A stretch of 52,215 nt of DNA. Origin: an uncultured Clostridia bacterium (GTDB lineage: Bacteria > Bacillota > Clostridia > Oscillospirales > CAG-272). The notes beneath the pieces were generated by a model that did no database searches, was not told the DNA's origin, and saw only the letters and a program-made list of their open reading frames with translations. A program made the translations under genes and the position numbers. The stretch is from assembly GCA_944391805.1 (NCBI GenBank), contig CALXUY010000088.1:1-52215 (forward strand), given 5' to 3'. Below, piece by piece: positions 17,320 through 25,312 of the stretch (its first letter is position 1; each line of letters opens with the position of its first letter).

Positions 17320-17783
17320 TCTGCGGCAGGATCGGCTGCGGGAAAAGCACCTATGCCGCACAGCTTGCCCGGGAAAGCCGGGCGACGGTGCTTTCGGTTG
17401 ACGAAATCATGCTGTCGCTGTTCGGGCAGCATTGCAAAGAGGCACACGACCGATACGCAGAGGGGATCCGACGGTATCTGTTTCGCCAGTCGGTCGAGCT
17501 GGTGCGGCGCGGTGTGGATGTGATTCTCGATTGGGGCTTCTGGACGAGGCAAAGCAGGGAGGAAGCGAAATCCTTTTACCGGGCGCGGGGTGTTGCGTGG
17601 GAGTTCCATTTCATCGAAATCAGCGACCGGGCATGGGCTGTGCGGTTGGAGCGGCGGAATCATGCCGTGGAGGCCGGAGAGAGCCAAGCCTATTTTGTGG
17701 ATGAGCGCCTTGCGCAGAAGTGCGCCTCGCGCTTTGAGCAGCCGGAGAGAGATGAGGCGGATGTGTGGATAACGGTTTCCTGA
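17301..17783 (+). CDS. P-loop AAA-type kinase-like protein
   Basis: A 160-residue protein with a Walker A motif near the N-terminus (CGRIGCGKSTYA), an Asp of Walker B type in VDVILDWGFW, and an Arg-rich lid region (WAVRLERRN). The layout fits small kinases of the zeta-toxin, chloramphenicol phosphotransferase or gluconate-kinase style that phosphorylate small molecules; the substrate is unknown. The start at 17301 (MAKAILICG) is preferred to 17283 because the GGCGGGAG stretch lies before it. It overlaps the dehydrogenase gene, so the two are probably co-expressed. No antitoxin-like partner is adjacent. Confidence 0.75.
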   Translation: MAKAILICGRIGCGKSTYAAQLARESRATVLSVDEIMLSLFGQHCKEAHDRYAEGIRRYLFRQSVELVRRGVDVILDWGFWTRQSREEAKSFYRARGVAWEFHFIEISDRAWAVRLERRNHAVEAGESQAYFVDERLAQKCASRFEQPERDEADVWITVS

Positions 17784-17801
17784 CAGAAAGGAGAGGGATG
17801 A

Positions 17802-18449
17802 ATGACAAGCAGGGAAAGAAGAGAGCAGGAATTGCTGTTTGTGGCCGACGACCGGGATTGGGAGGAGATGAAACGCGCAAGACGGCTGACGCAGCAGCTC
17901 AATACAGCAGACCGGTCCGATTTTGAAAAGCTCCGTTCAATTGTAAACGAGCTGTTCGGGAAATCGGACGAAACGACCTTTGTCAATCCACCGTTCTACT
18001 GTGATTACGGCTCCAATATTGAGGTGGGAAAAAACTGTTTTATCAATTATCACTGCGTGATTCTGGACAATGCCAAGGTGGTGCTGGGGGACAACTGCCT
18101 GCTGGGGCCGAACGTCTCGGTTTATACCGCGGGGCACACGCTGCATCCCGGGGCACGGGCGCTCGGATATGAGTACGGAATTCCGGTTACGATAGGAGAC
18201 GATGTGTGGATCGGCGGAAACACCGTGATCTGCCCCGGCGTTCATATCGGCAACTGTGCCGTGATCGGTGCGGGCAGCGTGGTGACAAGGGATATCCCCG
18301 ATTGGTCGCTGGCAATGGGAAACCCCTGTCGGGTGATCCGCAGGATTACAGAGGAGGATCGGCTCTGCTTTTTCCGAAAACGCAGAATCGACGCGGAGCT
18401 TGCCGCGCTGCTGGAGCAGTCTGCCGGCGATGCGGAAGTTGAGCGTTAG
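17802..18449 (+). CDS. Sugar O-acetyltransferase (maltose/galactoside acetyltransferase family)
   Basis: A 215-residue left-handed beta-helix acetyltransferase. The N-terminal Maa helix region runs about 1-60, then hexapeptide repeats (IEVGKNCFINYHCVILD, GDNCLLGPNV) with the active-site His in YTAGHTLHP. It continues IGDDVWIGGNTVICPGV and the ending ViGAGSVVTRDIPDWSLAMGNPCRVIR, characteristic of Maa/LacA enzymes that transfer acetyl from acetyl-CoA to sugars. AAAGGAGAGGG precedes the ATG. It is the last gene of the block; the right inverted repeat lies 44 bases after it. Confidence 0.9.
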   Translation: MTSRERREQELLFVADDRDWEEMKRARRLTQQLNTADRSDFEKLRSIVNELFGKSDETTFVNPPFYCDYGSNIEVGKNCFINYHCVILDNAKVVLGDNCLLGPNVSVYTAGHTLHPGARALGYEYGIPVTIGDDVWIGGNTVICPGVHIGNCAVIGAGSVVTRDIPDWSLAMGNPCRVIRRITEEDRLCFFRKRRIDAELAALLEQSAGDAEVER

Positions 18450-18492
18450 GCACCGCCGCGTCTTTCACGGCTCCGGCCAATTGCTGCGGCCC

Positions 18493-18519
18493 ACAATTAG
18501 AATTGTGCGGCGTTGCCTT
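18493..18519 (-). repeat. 27-bp repeat, right copy, inverted
   Basis: The reverse complement begins AAGGCAACGCCGCACAATTC and matches the copy at 14960-14986 in 25 of 27 positions. The two copies face each other across 3.5 kb. Confidence 0.65.
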
Positions 18520-18652
18520 CAAAAAAAGCTGCGCGCAGAGGTGCGTGCGGCATCAATCATATTCCGCGGCTCCGGCTCTTTTGCCGGCGTGTTCCATACC
18601 GCTCTCCGGTACGAATTTTGCGGCCTTTCCGACATTTTTTTATCAAAATATA

Positions 18653-18681
18653 TTGACACCGGGCATGGAATATGGTATACT
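18653..18681 (+). promoter_or_regulatory. Promoter of the polyamine operon leader
   Basis: TTGACA (18653-18658), 17 bases, TATACT (18676-18681). Confidence 0.8.
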
Positions 18682-18687
18682 AACAGC

Positions 18688-19062
18688 AATTTGAAAAGGG
18701 GTGCGCCCGCGCGGCGCTTCTACAGGGTCTTTTCAAAGCAATGATTACTGGACCACTCCATCGGAGTTGAGGCCATACGGACAGCCGGGTCCAATGCCGC
18801 TATGGCAGCGGATGCGCTGCATTATTGATTGAGTGTAAAGCTAAAATTTTATAAGTTGGTTCCTTCATAACCATATGCGAGAAGCAAAACTTGTGAAACG
18901 GTCAATAAGAGTAGTAAAAGTATGATTGCTATATAGACTCTGAATCATCCCGTATGATGTCTGAATGCCCACCCTCCCCGGCAGGTCTTTTTGCCGCCGT
19001 CGGGCATGGAAGCAATGAAATCAAACACGCAAGCTATGCCTTGGAGCATGGCTTGTTTTTTT
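18688..19062 (+). ncRNA. Long structured leader RNA of the polyamine operon
   Basis: About 375 bases between the promoter and a terminator, with no coding signal. The 5' half folds as a multi-helix junction: CAATGAT closing with ATTATTG, GGACC with GGGTCC, ACTCC/GGAGT, and TGCC/GGCA hairpins. The 3' half is AT-rich (18830-18945), then CGGCA/TGCCG and a terminator. This is the arrangement of a riboswitch or attenuator ahead of biosynthetic genes. I looked for, and did not find, the conserved motifs I know from T-box, S-box, lysine, cobalamin and tmRNA. Confidence 0.55.
19030..19062 (+). terminator. Intrinsic terminator inside the polyamine operon leader
   Basis: CAAGCTATGC (19030-19039) pairs with GCATGGCTTG (19046-19055) over 10 positions including one G-U, followed by seven T's, 28 bases before the decarboxylase start. 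Placed here it can only act as a conditional stop for the operon. Confidence 0.8.
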
Positions 19063-19089
19063 ACGGAACCACGGGAAGGGGGATTTTTG

Positions 19090-20559
19090 ATGAAGAACGA
19101 CAGCACACAGAAGGCAAGGCTCGACCAGAACCGCGCGCCGATTTACGAGGCGCTTGAGCGCTTCCGGCAGATGCGGGTGGTTCCGTTCGACGTGCCGGGG
19201 CACAAGCGGGGGAGGGGAAATCCCGAGCTGGCAGCCTTTCTCGGCAAGCAATGTGTGGATGTGGATGTGAACAGCATGAAGCCGCTGGACAACCTCTGCC
19301 ATCCCATCTCGGTGATCCGGGAGGCCGAGGCACTGGCGGCCGAGGCCTTTGGCGCGGCAAACGCCTTTCTGATGGTGGGGGGCACCACCAGCTCGGTGCA
19401 GAGCATGGTGCTCACGGCCTGCAAGCGTGGGGATGAAATCATTCTGCCCCGCAACGTGCACCGCAGCGTCATCAATGCGCTGGTGCTGTGCGGCGCGGTT
19501 CCGGTCTATGTCAACCCGGAGGTCGATCAGCGGCTGGGCATCTCCCTCGGGATGAAGCGAGAGCAGGTGCAGAAGGCCATCCGCGAGCATCCGAACGCCG
19601 TGGCCGTGCTGGTCAACAACCCAACCTATTACGGGGTTTGCTCGGATCTGCGTGCGATTGTGCGCATGGCGCATGAGGCCGGAATGCTGTGCCTTGCCGA
19701 CGAGGCCCACGGAACCCACTTCTATTTCGGCGAGGGTCTGCCGGTATCGGCCATGGAGGCCGGAGCCGATATGGCCGCGGTATCGATGCACAAGAGCGGA
19801 GGGAGCCTGACGCAGTCCAGCCTGCTGCTCATCGGTCCCCGGGTGCATGCGGGCTATGTGCGGCAGATCATCAACCTCACGCAGACCACCTCGGGCAGCT
19901 ACCTGCTGATGAGCAGCCTGGATATTTCCCGGCGCAACCTTGCGCTGCGCGGCAGAGAAGTGTTCCGGCAGGTGGCCTCCATGGCCGAATACGCCCGCGG
20001 CGAGATCAATGCGGTGGGGGGCTACTATGCCTTCGGCCGGGAGCTGATCAACGGCGACGCTGTGTTTGATTTTGACACCACCAAGCTCTCGGTGCACACG
20101 CTGGACATCGGTCTGGCCGGCATCGAGGTCTATGACATTCTGCGGGACGAATACGATATTCAGATCGAGTTCGGAGACATCGGCAACATTCTCGCATATC
20201 TTTCTATGGGGGACCGGCCGCAGGAGGTCGAGCGCCTGGTCAGCGCGCTGGCCGAGATCCGCCGCCGCTACCAGACCGACGGCACCGGGCTGCTCAGCCA
20301 GGAATACATCGACCCCGATGTGGTGATCAGCCCGCAGGAGGCCTTTTACGCCGACAAAATCAGTCTGCCGCTGCGCCAGGCCGAGGGCAGGGTGTGCAGC
20401 GAGTTTGTGATGTGCTATCCGCCCGGCATTCCGATTCTCGCCCCGGGGGAGCGGATCACCGGCGAGATTCTCGACTATATCGAGTACGCCAAGAGCAAGG
20501 GCTGCAGCATGACCGGTCCCGAGGACCCGGACATTCTGCGCCTGAACGTTTTGAAATAG
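19090..20559 (+). CDS. speA: Arginine decarboxylase (Orn/Lys/Arg decarboxylase class I, SpeA type)
   Basis: A 489-residue PLP enzyme. The internal aldimine Lys is in SMHKSGGSLTQSS (about Lys235), preceded by VNNPTYYGVCSDL and DEAHGTH motifs. It lacks the N-terminal wing domain of inducible decarboxylases, so it is of the shorter Bacillus SpeA type. Arginine rather than lysine is inferred as substrate because an agmatinase-type gene lies two genes downstream. AGGGGG sits 7 bases before the ATG at 19090; the frame is open upstream through the terminator but without a site. It is the first enzyme of the operon: arginine to agmatine and CO2 in the cytosol. Confidence 0.88.
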   Translation: MKNDSTQKARLDQNRAPIYEALERFRQMRVVPFDVPGHKRGRGNPELAAFLGKQCVDVDVNSMKPLDNLCHPISVIREAEALAAEAFGAANAFLMVGGTTSSVQSMVLTACKRGDEIILPRNVHRSVINALVLCGAVPVYVNPEVDQRLGISLGMKREQVQKAIREHPNAVAVLVNNPTYYGVCSDLRAIVRMAHEAGMLCLADEAHGTHFYFGEGLPVSAMEAGADMAAVSMHKSGGSLTQSSLLLIGPRVHAGYVRQIINLTQTTSGSYLLMSSLDISRRNLALRGREVFRQVASMAEYARGEINAVGGYYAFGRELINGDAVFDFDTTKLSVHTLDIGLAGIEVYDILRDEYDIQIEFGDIGNILAYLSMGDRPQEVERLVSALAEIRRRYQTDGTGLLSQEYIDPDVVISPQEAFYADKISLPLRQAEGRVCSEFVMCYPPGIPILAPGERITGEILDYIEYAKSKGCSMTGPEDPDILRLNVLK

Positions 20560-20571
20560 GAGGGCAGCGGT

Positions 20572-21426
20572 ATGGAGCTGTGGTTCAGTGAATTTCATAC
20601 GCCGGACGTCAAGCATTCGATCCGTGTGGAGCGTCAGCTCTACTCCAAGCAGAGCGATTACCAGCGCATCGATATTTTCGAGAGCCCGGAGTTCGGCCGC
20701 ATTCTGGCGCTGGACGGCAACGTGATGCTGACCGAGCGGGATGAATTTATATACGACGAAATGATCACGCATGTGCCCATGGCGGTGCATCCCGGCATCA
20801 AGGACATTCTGGTCATCGGCGCCGGGGACGGCGGCGTGGTGCGCGAGCTGACCCGCTACGACCGGGTGGAGCGCATCGATCTGGTGGAGATGGACCCGCA
20901 GGTGGTGGAGGCCTGCCGCATCTTTCTGCCCGGCAATGCCTGCCGGCTGGACGACGCGCGGGTGAAGATCTATTTTGAAAACGCCCTGCGCTTTATCCGC
21001 CGCTGCGAGGCCGAATACGACCTGATCATTGTGGACTCCACCGATCCCTTCGGCCCCTCCGAGGGGCTGTTCACCCGGGAGTTTTACGGCATCTGCTACA
21101 ATGCGCTCAAGGAGGACGGCATCATGGTCAATCAGCAGGGCAGCCCGTTTTACGCGCACGACGCCGAGGCCATGCAGCGCAGCCACAAGCGCATTGTCAA
21201 CACCTTTCCGATCAGCCGGGTCTATCAGGCGCACATCCCCACCTACGCTGCGGGCTACTGGCTGTTCGGCTTTGCCAGCAAAAAATACCACCCGGTGGAC
21301 GACCTGAATGTGGAGGCGTGGCGGGCGCTCAATCTGCGCACCCGCTATTACACGCCCCGTCTGCATGTGGGGGCCTTTGCGCTGCCGGCCTTTCTCGAGG
21401 ATATGCTGCAGGAGGTGGAGGAGTAA
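20572..21426 (+). CDS. speE: Polyamine aminopropyltransferase (spermidine synthase)
   Basis: A 284-residue protein with the spermidine synthase N-terminal beta-domain (YSKQSDYQRIDIFES, ILALDGNVMLTERDEFIYDEMI) and the methyltransferase-like core (IGAGDGGVVRELTRY). The substrate site DSTDPFGPSEGLFTREFY carries the catalytic Asp. The family transfers the aminopropyl group of decarboxylated SAM to putrescine or another amine. AGGAGG lies 8-9 bases upstream. Its stop overlaps the next ATG by one base. No speD (SAM decarboxylase) is in the window, which is notable because the operon also encodes the carboxy-polyamine route. Confidence 0.92.
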   Translation: MELWFSEFHTPDVKHSIRVERQLYSKQSDYQRIDIFESPEFGRILALDGNVMLTERDEFIYDEMITHVPMAVHPGIKDILVIGAGDGGVVRELTRYDRVERIDLVEMDPQVVEACRIFLPGNACRLDDARVKIYFENALRFIRRCEAEYDLIIVDSTDPFGPSEGLFTREFYGICYNALKEDGIMVNQQGSPFYAHDAEAMQRSHKRIVNTFPISRVYQAHIPTYAAGYWLFGFASKKYHPVDDLNVEAWRALNLRTRYYTPRLHVGAFALPAFLEDMLQEVEE

Positions 21427-22289
21427 TGCCGCTGGAACGCAATGTGGAAACCTTTCTGGGCTGCGATGCGGCCTATGAGGAGGCGGAAATTGTACTGTTC
21501 GGCGCGCCGTTTGACTCCACCACCTCCTACCGTCCCGGCGCGCGCTTCGGCCCGGCGGCTATCCGGCACGAGAGCTACGGGCTGGAGACCTACAGCCCCT
21601 ATCAGGACGCCGATCTCTGCGACTATGCGGTGTTTGACGCGGGCAACCTCGAGCTTTGCTTCGGAGACGCGGGGCTGGCGCTGGACGACATCGCGGCCCG
21701 CACCGATGTGATTCTGCGGGACGGCAAGCGGCCCCTGCTCATCGGCGGGGAGCATCTGGTCACGCTGGGCAGCGTCCGGGCCGCAGCCGCCCGTTACCCC
21801 GATCTGCATATCCTGCATTTTGACGCGCACGCCGACCTCCGGGACGACTATCTCGGCGCGCATCTGAGCCACGCCTGCGTCATGCGGCGCTGCCACGAGC
21901 TGCTGGGGGACGGGCGCATTCACCAGTTCTGTATCCGGAGCGGAGACAGAGAGGAGTTCCGATTTGCGGGGGCGCACACCGAGCTGCATCGGTTCGGCTT
22001 TGCGGGTTTGGCCGAGACCGTGGCGCGTTTGCGGGAGTCCGGCGCGCCGGTCTATCTGACGGTGGATCTCGATTGCCTCGACAGCGCGGTGCTGCCCGGC
22101 ACCGGGACGCCCGAGGCCGGCGGCGTGAGCTTCCCCCAGCTTCTGGAGGCCATCCGTATCGCGGCCTCCTGCCGCATTGTGGGGGCGGACGTCAACGAGC
22201 TGGCGCCCATGCTGGACGCGAGCGGAATGTCCACGGCCACGGCCTGCAAGGTGGTGCGTGAGCTGCTGCTGGCGCTGCTGAAACGATAA
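21426..22289 (+). CDS. speB: Agmatinase / ureohydrolase
   Basis: A 287-residue arginase-family enzyme. Dinuclear Mn ligands are visible in GGEHLV, FDAHADLRDDY and DLDCLD, with GTGTPEAGG and the closing VGADVNELAP motifs. It normally hydrolyses agmatine to putrescine and urea. With the two downstream genes it could instead act on an aminopropyl- or carboxyaminopropyl-agmatine intermediate. The start at 21426 overlaps the speE stop (TAATG), indicating tight coupling. Confidence 0.9.
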   Translation: MPLERNVETFLGCDAAYEEAEIVLFGAPFDSTTSYRPGARFGPAAIRHESYGLETYSPYQDADLCDYAVFDAGNLELCFGDAGLALDDIAARTDVILRDGKRPLLIGGEHLVTLGSVRAAAARYPDLHILHFDAHADLRDDYLGAHLSHACVMRRCHELLGDGRIHQFCIRSGDREEFRFAGAHTELHRFGFAGLAETVARLRESGAPVYLTVDLDCLDSAVLPGTGTPEAGGVSFPQLLEAIRIAASCRIVGADVNELAPMLDASGMSTATACKVVRELLLALLKR

Positions 22290-22386
22290 AATCAGATGCC
22301 GCAGCCGCACATGGCGGCAGGGGACAAGGTCGCTGTGTGTATCCCCCCGCAACCGTCGTGCCGCTGCGCTGCTCTGCCGTTGTGCC

Positions 22387-22456
22387 GCGTTCCACCCATA
22401 CCCTCTGCGAAAAGTTCTTGGGGAGCGTGGGGCGCTTCCTGCAAGAAGGCCCCCCC
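22387..22456 (+). repeat. REP-like direct repeat, copy 1
   Basis: A 70-base unit starting GCGTTCCACCCAT and ending in a G-run, GCAAGAAG and a C-run. A second copy begins 132 bases later with only about seven mismatches. It lies in the 339-base gap between speB and the next gene. Confidence 0.75.
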
Positions 22457-22518
22457 AAGCGCATCCCCCGCAGCGCATTCTATCGCCGTGCATTCCGCCC
22501 GGCATCCGGCGGGGCATC

Positions 22519-22587
22519 GCGTTCCACCCATTCCCTCTGTGAAAGGTTCTTGGGGGGCGTGGGGGGCTTCTTGCAAGAAGCCCCCCA
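22519..22587 (+). repeat. REP-like direct repeat, copy 2, with a 28-base palindrome
   Basis: The second copy of the unit at 22387. Its 3' part (22560-22587) is a perfect 28-base palindrome centred on CTTCTTGCAAGAAG, which would form a very stable hairpin in the operon mRNA. No T-run follows, so a plain terminator is unlikely. It ends 42 bases before the next start codon. Confidence 0.75.
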
Positions 22588-22628
22588 CAATAACGATTGA
22601 TTCATCAAAAACAAAGGAGATCAAAACC

Positions 22629-23888
22629 ATGAGCAAGGTTCTTGTCATCGGCTGCGGCGGCGTCGCCTCGGTCGCCATTCACAAGTGTTGTCAGGTCAGC
22701 GAGGTGTTCACCGAGCTCTGTATTGCCAGCCGCACCAAATCCAAATGCGACGCGCTGGCCGCCAAGCTCGCGCCGCTCACAAAAACCAAAATCACCACCG
22801 CGCAGGTCAATGCCGACGATGTGGACCAGCTTGTCGCGCTGATTGCGGGCTACAAGCCCGATCTGGTCATGAACATTGCCCTGCCGTATCAGGACCTCAC
22901 CATCATGGAGGCCTGCCTGAAGTGCGGGGTGAATTACTTGGACACCGCCAACTATGAGCCGGAGAACACCGACGACCCCGAGTGGCGCAAGGTCTACGAA
23001 AAGCGCTGCCGGGAGGCCGGATTTTCGGCCTACTTCGATTATTCCTGGCAGTATGCCTACCGCAAGCGGTTCGAGGACGCGGGGCTGATCGCGCTGCTGG
23101 GCTGCGGCTTTGACCCCGGCGTGACGCAGGCCTACTGCGCCTACGCCAAAAAGCATGAGTTCGACACCATCGACACCATCGATATTCTCGACTGCAACGG
23201 CGGAGATCATGGCTATCCGTTTGCCACCAATTTCAACCCCGAAATCAATCTGCGCGAGGTCTCGGCGCCCGGCAGCTACTGGCAGGACGGGCACTGGGTG
23301 GAAATTCCGGCCATGAGCATCAAGCGGGAATACAACTTCGATCAGGTCGGAGAGAAGGATATGTACCTGCTGCATCACGAGGAGATTGAGTCGCTGGCGC
23401 TCAACCTGCCGGAGGTCCGGCGCATCCGCTTCTTCATGACCTTCGGGCAGAGCTACCTGACGCACATGAAGTGCCTGGAGAACGTGGGCATGCTCTCCAC
23501 CACCCCCATCCTGTATGAGGGGAGAGAGATTGTGCCGATTCAGTTCCTCAAGGCCCTGCTGCCCGACCCGGCCAGCCTCGGCCCGCGCACCAAGGGCAAA
23601 ACCAACATCGGCTGCATCTTCACCGGCAAGAAGGACGGAGCCGACAAAACCTATTATATCTACAATGTCTGCGACCATCAGGAATGCTACCGTGAGGTCG
23701 GCTCGCAGGCCATTTCCTACACCACCGGCGTACCGGCCATGTGCGGCGCGCTGATGCTGCTGACCGGAAAGTGGAGCACTCCGGGTGTGCATACCGTGGA
23801 GGAACTCGATCCGGATCCCTTCCTCGACGCGCTCGACCGCTACGGTCTGCCCCGCAGCGAAAACCGCAGCCCGGTTCTGGTGGATTGA
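22629..23888 (+). CDS. Carboxynorspermidine/carboxyspermidine dehydrogenase (saccharopine dehydrogenase-like)
   Basis: A 419-residue NAD(P)H-dependent enzyme with an N-terminal Rossmann motif (VIGCGGVASVAIHKC) and the saccharopine dehydrogenase fold (GVNYLDTANYE, LGCGFDPGVTQAY, DCNGGDHGYPF). This family condenses aspartate semialdehyde with putrescine, diaminopropane or agmatine reductively. AAGGAG lies 8 bases before the ATG at 22629. The frame is open back through the repeats to 22296, but that part is low-complexity repeat translation. Its stop overlaps the decarboxylase start, and the two act in sequence. Confidence 0.9.
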   Translation: MSKVLVIGCGGVASVAIHKCCQVSEVFTELCIASRTKSKCDALAAKLAPLTKTKITTAQVNADDVDQLVALIAGYKPDLVMNIALPYQDLTIMEACLKCGVNYLDTANYEPENTDDPEWRKVYEKRCREAGFSAYFDYSWQYAYRKRFEDAGLIALLGCGFDPGVTQAYCAYAKKHEFDTIDTIDILDCNGGDHGYPFATNFNPEINLREVSAPGSYWQDGHWVEIPAMSIKREYNFDQVGEKDMYLLHHEEIESLALNLPEVRRIRFFMTFGQSYLTHMKCLENVGMLSTTPILYEGREIVPIQFLKALLPDPASLGPRTKGKTNIGCIFTGKKDGADKTYYIYNVCDHQECYREVGSQAISYTTGVPAMCGALMLLTGKWSTPGVHTVEELDPDPFLDALDRYGLPRSENRSPVLVD

Positions 23889-25072
23889 TGCCGACGCATG
23901 CGTTTGACGCGCTGAACGATCCGGCAGCGCTGGAGCGCGTCCCCACACCGGCCTATGTGCTGCACGAGGGGCAGCTCCGCCGGAACGGGGAGCTGCTCGC
24001 GGGGCTTGCCGCGCGCACCGGCTGCCGCGTGCTGCTGGCGCAGAAGGCGTTTTCCAACTTCAACCTTTACCCGGTTCTGGCGCCGTTTCTCGCGGGGACC
24101 GAGGCCAGCGGCCTCTATGAGGCAAGGCTGGGGCACGAGGAGATGCCGGGCGGGGAGGTGCACGTGTTCTGCGCCGCCTACCGCGCACAGGAGTTTGACG
24201 AGCTTTTGGGCTATGCCGACCACATCGTGTTCAACTCCCCGGGGCAGCTTGCCCGCTTCGGCCCAGCCGCCCGCGCGGCCGGCAGGAGCGTGGGGCTGCG
24301 CGTCAACCCCGAATGCTCCACGCAGCAGGGGCACGCGATTTACGACCCCTGCGCGCCGGGCAGCCGGCTGGGCACCACCCGCGCGCAGTGGGACGCGCAG
24401 ATGACCCCGGAGCTGACCGGGCTGCTGGACGGCCTGCATTTTCACACCCTGTGCGAGCAGGACAGCGACGCGCTGGAGGTCACGCTGAAGGCCGTTGAGC
24501 AGAAATTCGGCGATGTGCTGCCCCGGATGCGCTGGCTCAATCTCGGCGGGGGGCACCACATCACCCGCCCGGGCTATGATCTCGCGCGCCTCGAGCGCTG
24601 CATCCGGTATGCGTCCGAGCGGTGGGGTGTGACGGTTTACCTCGAGCCGGGAGAGGCCTGTGCGCTCAACGCCGGCTTTCTCTGCACGCGCGTGCTGGAT
24701 GTGCTGAAGAACGGGGAAACCGACATCGCCATCCTCGATATGAGCGCGGCCTGCTATGCCCCCGACGTGCTGGAAATGCCCTATCGTCCCCCGCTGCTCG
24801 GCGCGGGCGAGCCGGGAGAGCTGGCGCACACCTACCGCCTCGGCGGGCCGACCTGCCTGGCCGGCGACGTCATCGGGGATTACAGCTTTGCCGCGCCCCT
24901 GCGCGTCGGCGACCTGCTGGTGTTTGGCGATATGGCGATCTACACCACCTGTAAGAACAACACCTTCAACGGCATGCCGCTGCCCGGCATTTGGGTGATG
25001 CGGGAGAACGGGTGCATCGAACGGCTGGCGGACTTCGGCTATGAGGATTTCAAGCGCCGGCTGGGGAGATAG
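23888..25072 (+). CDS. nspC: Carboxynorspermidine decarboxylase
   Basis: A 394-residue PLP enzyme of the alanine-racemase-fold group. The PLP Lys is in LLAQKAFSNF (about Lys53). Other motifs are GLYEARLG, RVNPECST, HFHTLCEQ, LNLGGGHHIT, LEPGEACAL and the C-terminal CYAPDVLEMPYRPP. It removes the carboxyl group left by the dehydrogenase, giving spermidine-type triamines. It starts at 23888 within the TGATG overlap with the previous gene. A GC-rich stretch of 240 bases without clear promoter follows before the MFS gene. Confidence 0.92.
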   Translation: MPTHAFDALNDPAALERVPTPAYVLHEGQLRRNGELLAGLAARTGCRVLLAQKAFSNFNLYPVLAPFLAGTEASGLYEARLGHEEMPGGEVHVFCAAYRAQEFDELLGYADHIVFNSPGQLARFGPAARAAGRSVGLRVNPECSTQQGHAIYDPCAPGSRLGTTRAQWDAQMTPELTGLLDGLHFHTLCEQDSDALEVTLKAVEQKFGDVLPRMRWLNLGGGHHITRPGYDLARLERCIRYASERWGVTVYLEPGEACALNAGFLCTRVLDVLKNGETDIAILDMSAACYAPDVLEMPYRPPLLGAGEPGELAHTYRLGGPTCLAGDVIGDYSFAAPLRVGDLLVFGDMAIYTTCKNNTFNGMPLPGIWVMRENGCIERLADFGYEDFKRRLGR

Positions 25073-25312
25073 CCCGCCGGCTCCGGCCTGCCGGCTCGTG
25101 CTCTGCCGCGCCGGGACCCGGCGGGAGCCGGGCTTTGATGCTTTGCCCTATGTGTCGGCTTTCGGGCGGGAGCCGGGAATTCCGGGCTTGCCCGTCGCGG
25201 CGGGGAGCCGGCGTGTGAGCGGCGCTCTTCCCGGGTCTGTCTCGCTGTGCCGGCTCCATGCGGCCGCACGCTCTGTACAATATGATTGATAATAAGGTCA
25301 GGTTTGATTGAT

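Noticed and set aside
18688..19062. Assignment of the polyamine leader to T-box, S-box, lysine or cobalamin riboswitches, or to tmRNA
   Set aside because: None of the conserved sequence boxes of these classes could be found by eye.
19021..21366. 781-codon open frame antisense to speA-speE
   Set aside because: The sense genes have complete catalytic motifs and coupling; the antisense product is His/Arg/Gly-rich with no recognisable domain.
22296..22628. N-terminal extension of the carboxynorspermidine dehydrogenase frame
   Set aside because: It would translate the REP-like repeats; the family start and AAGGAG site are at 22629.
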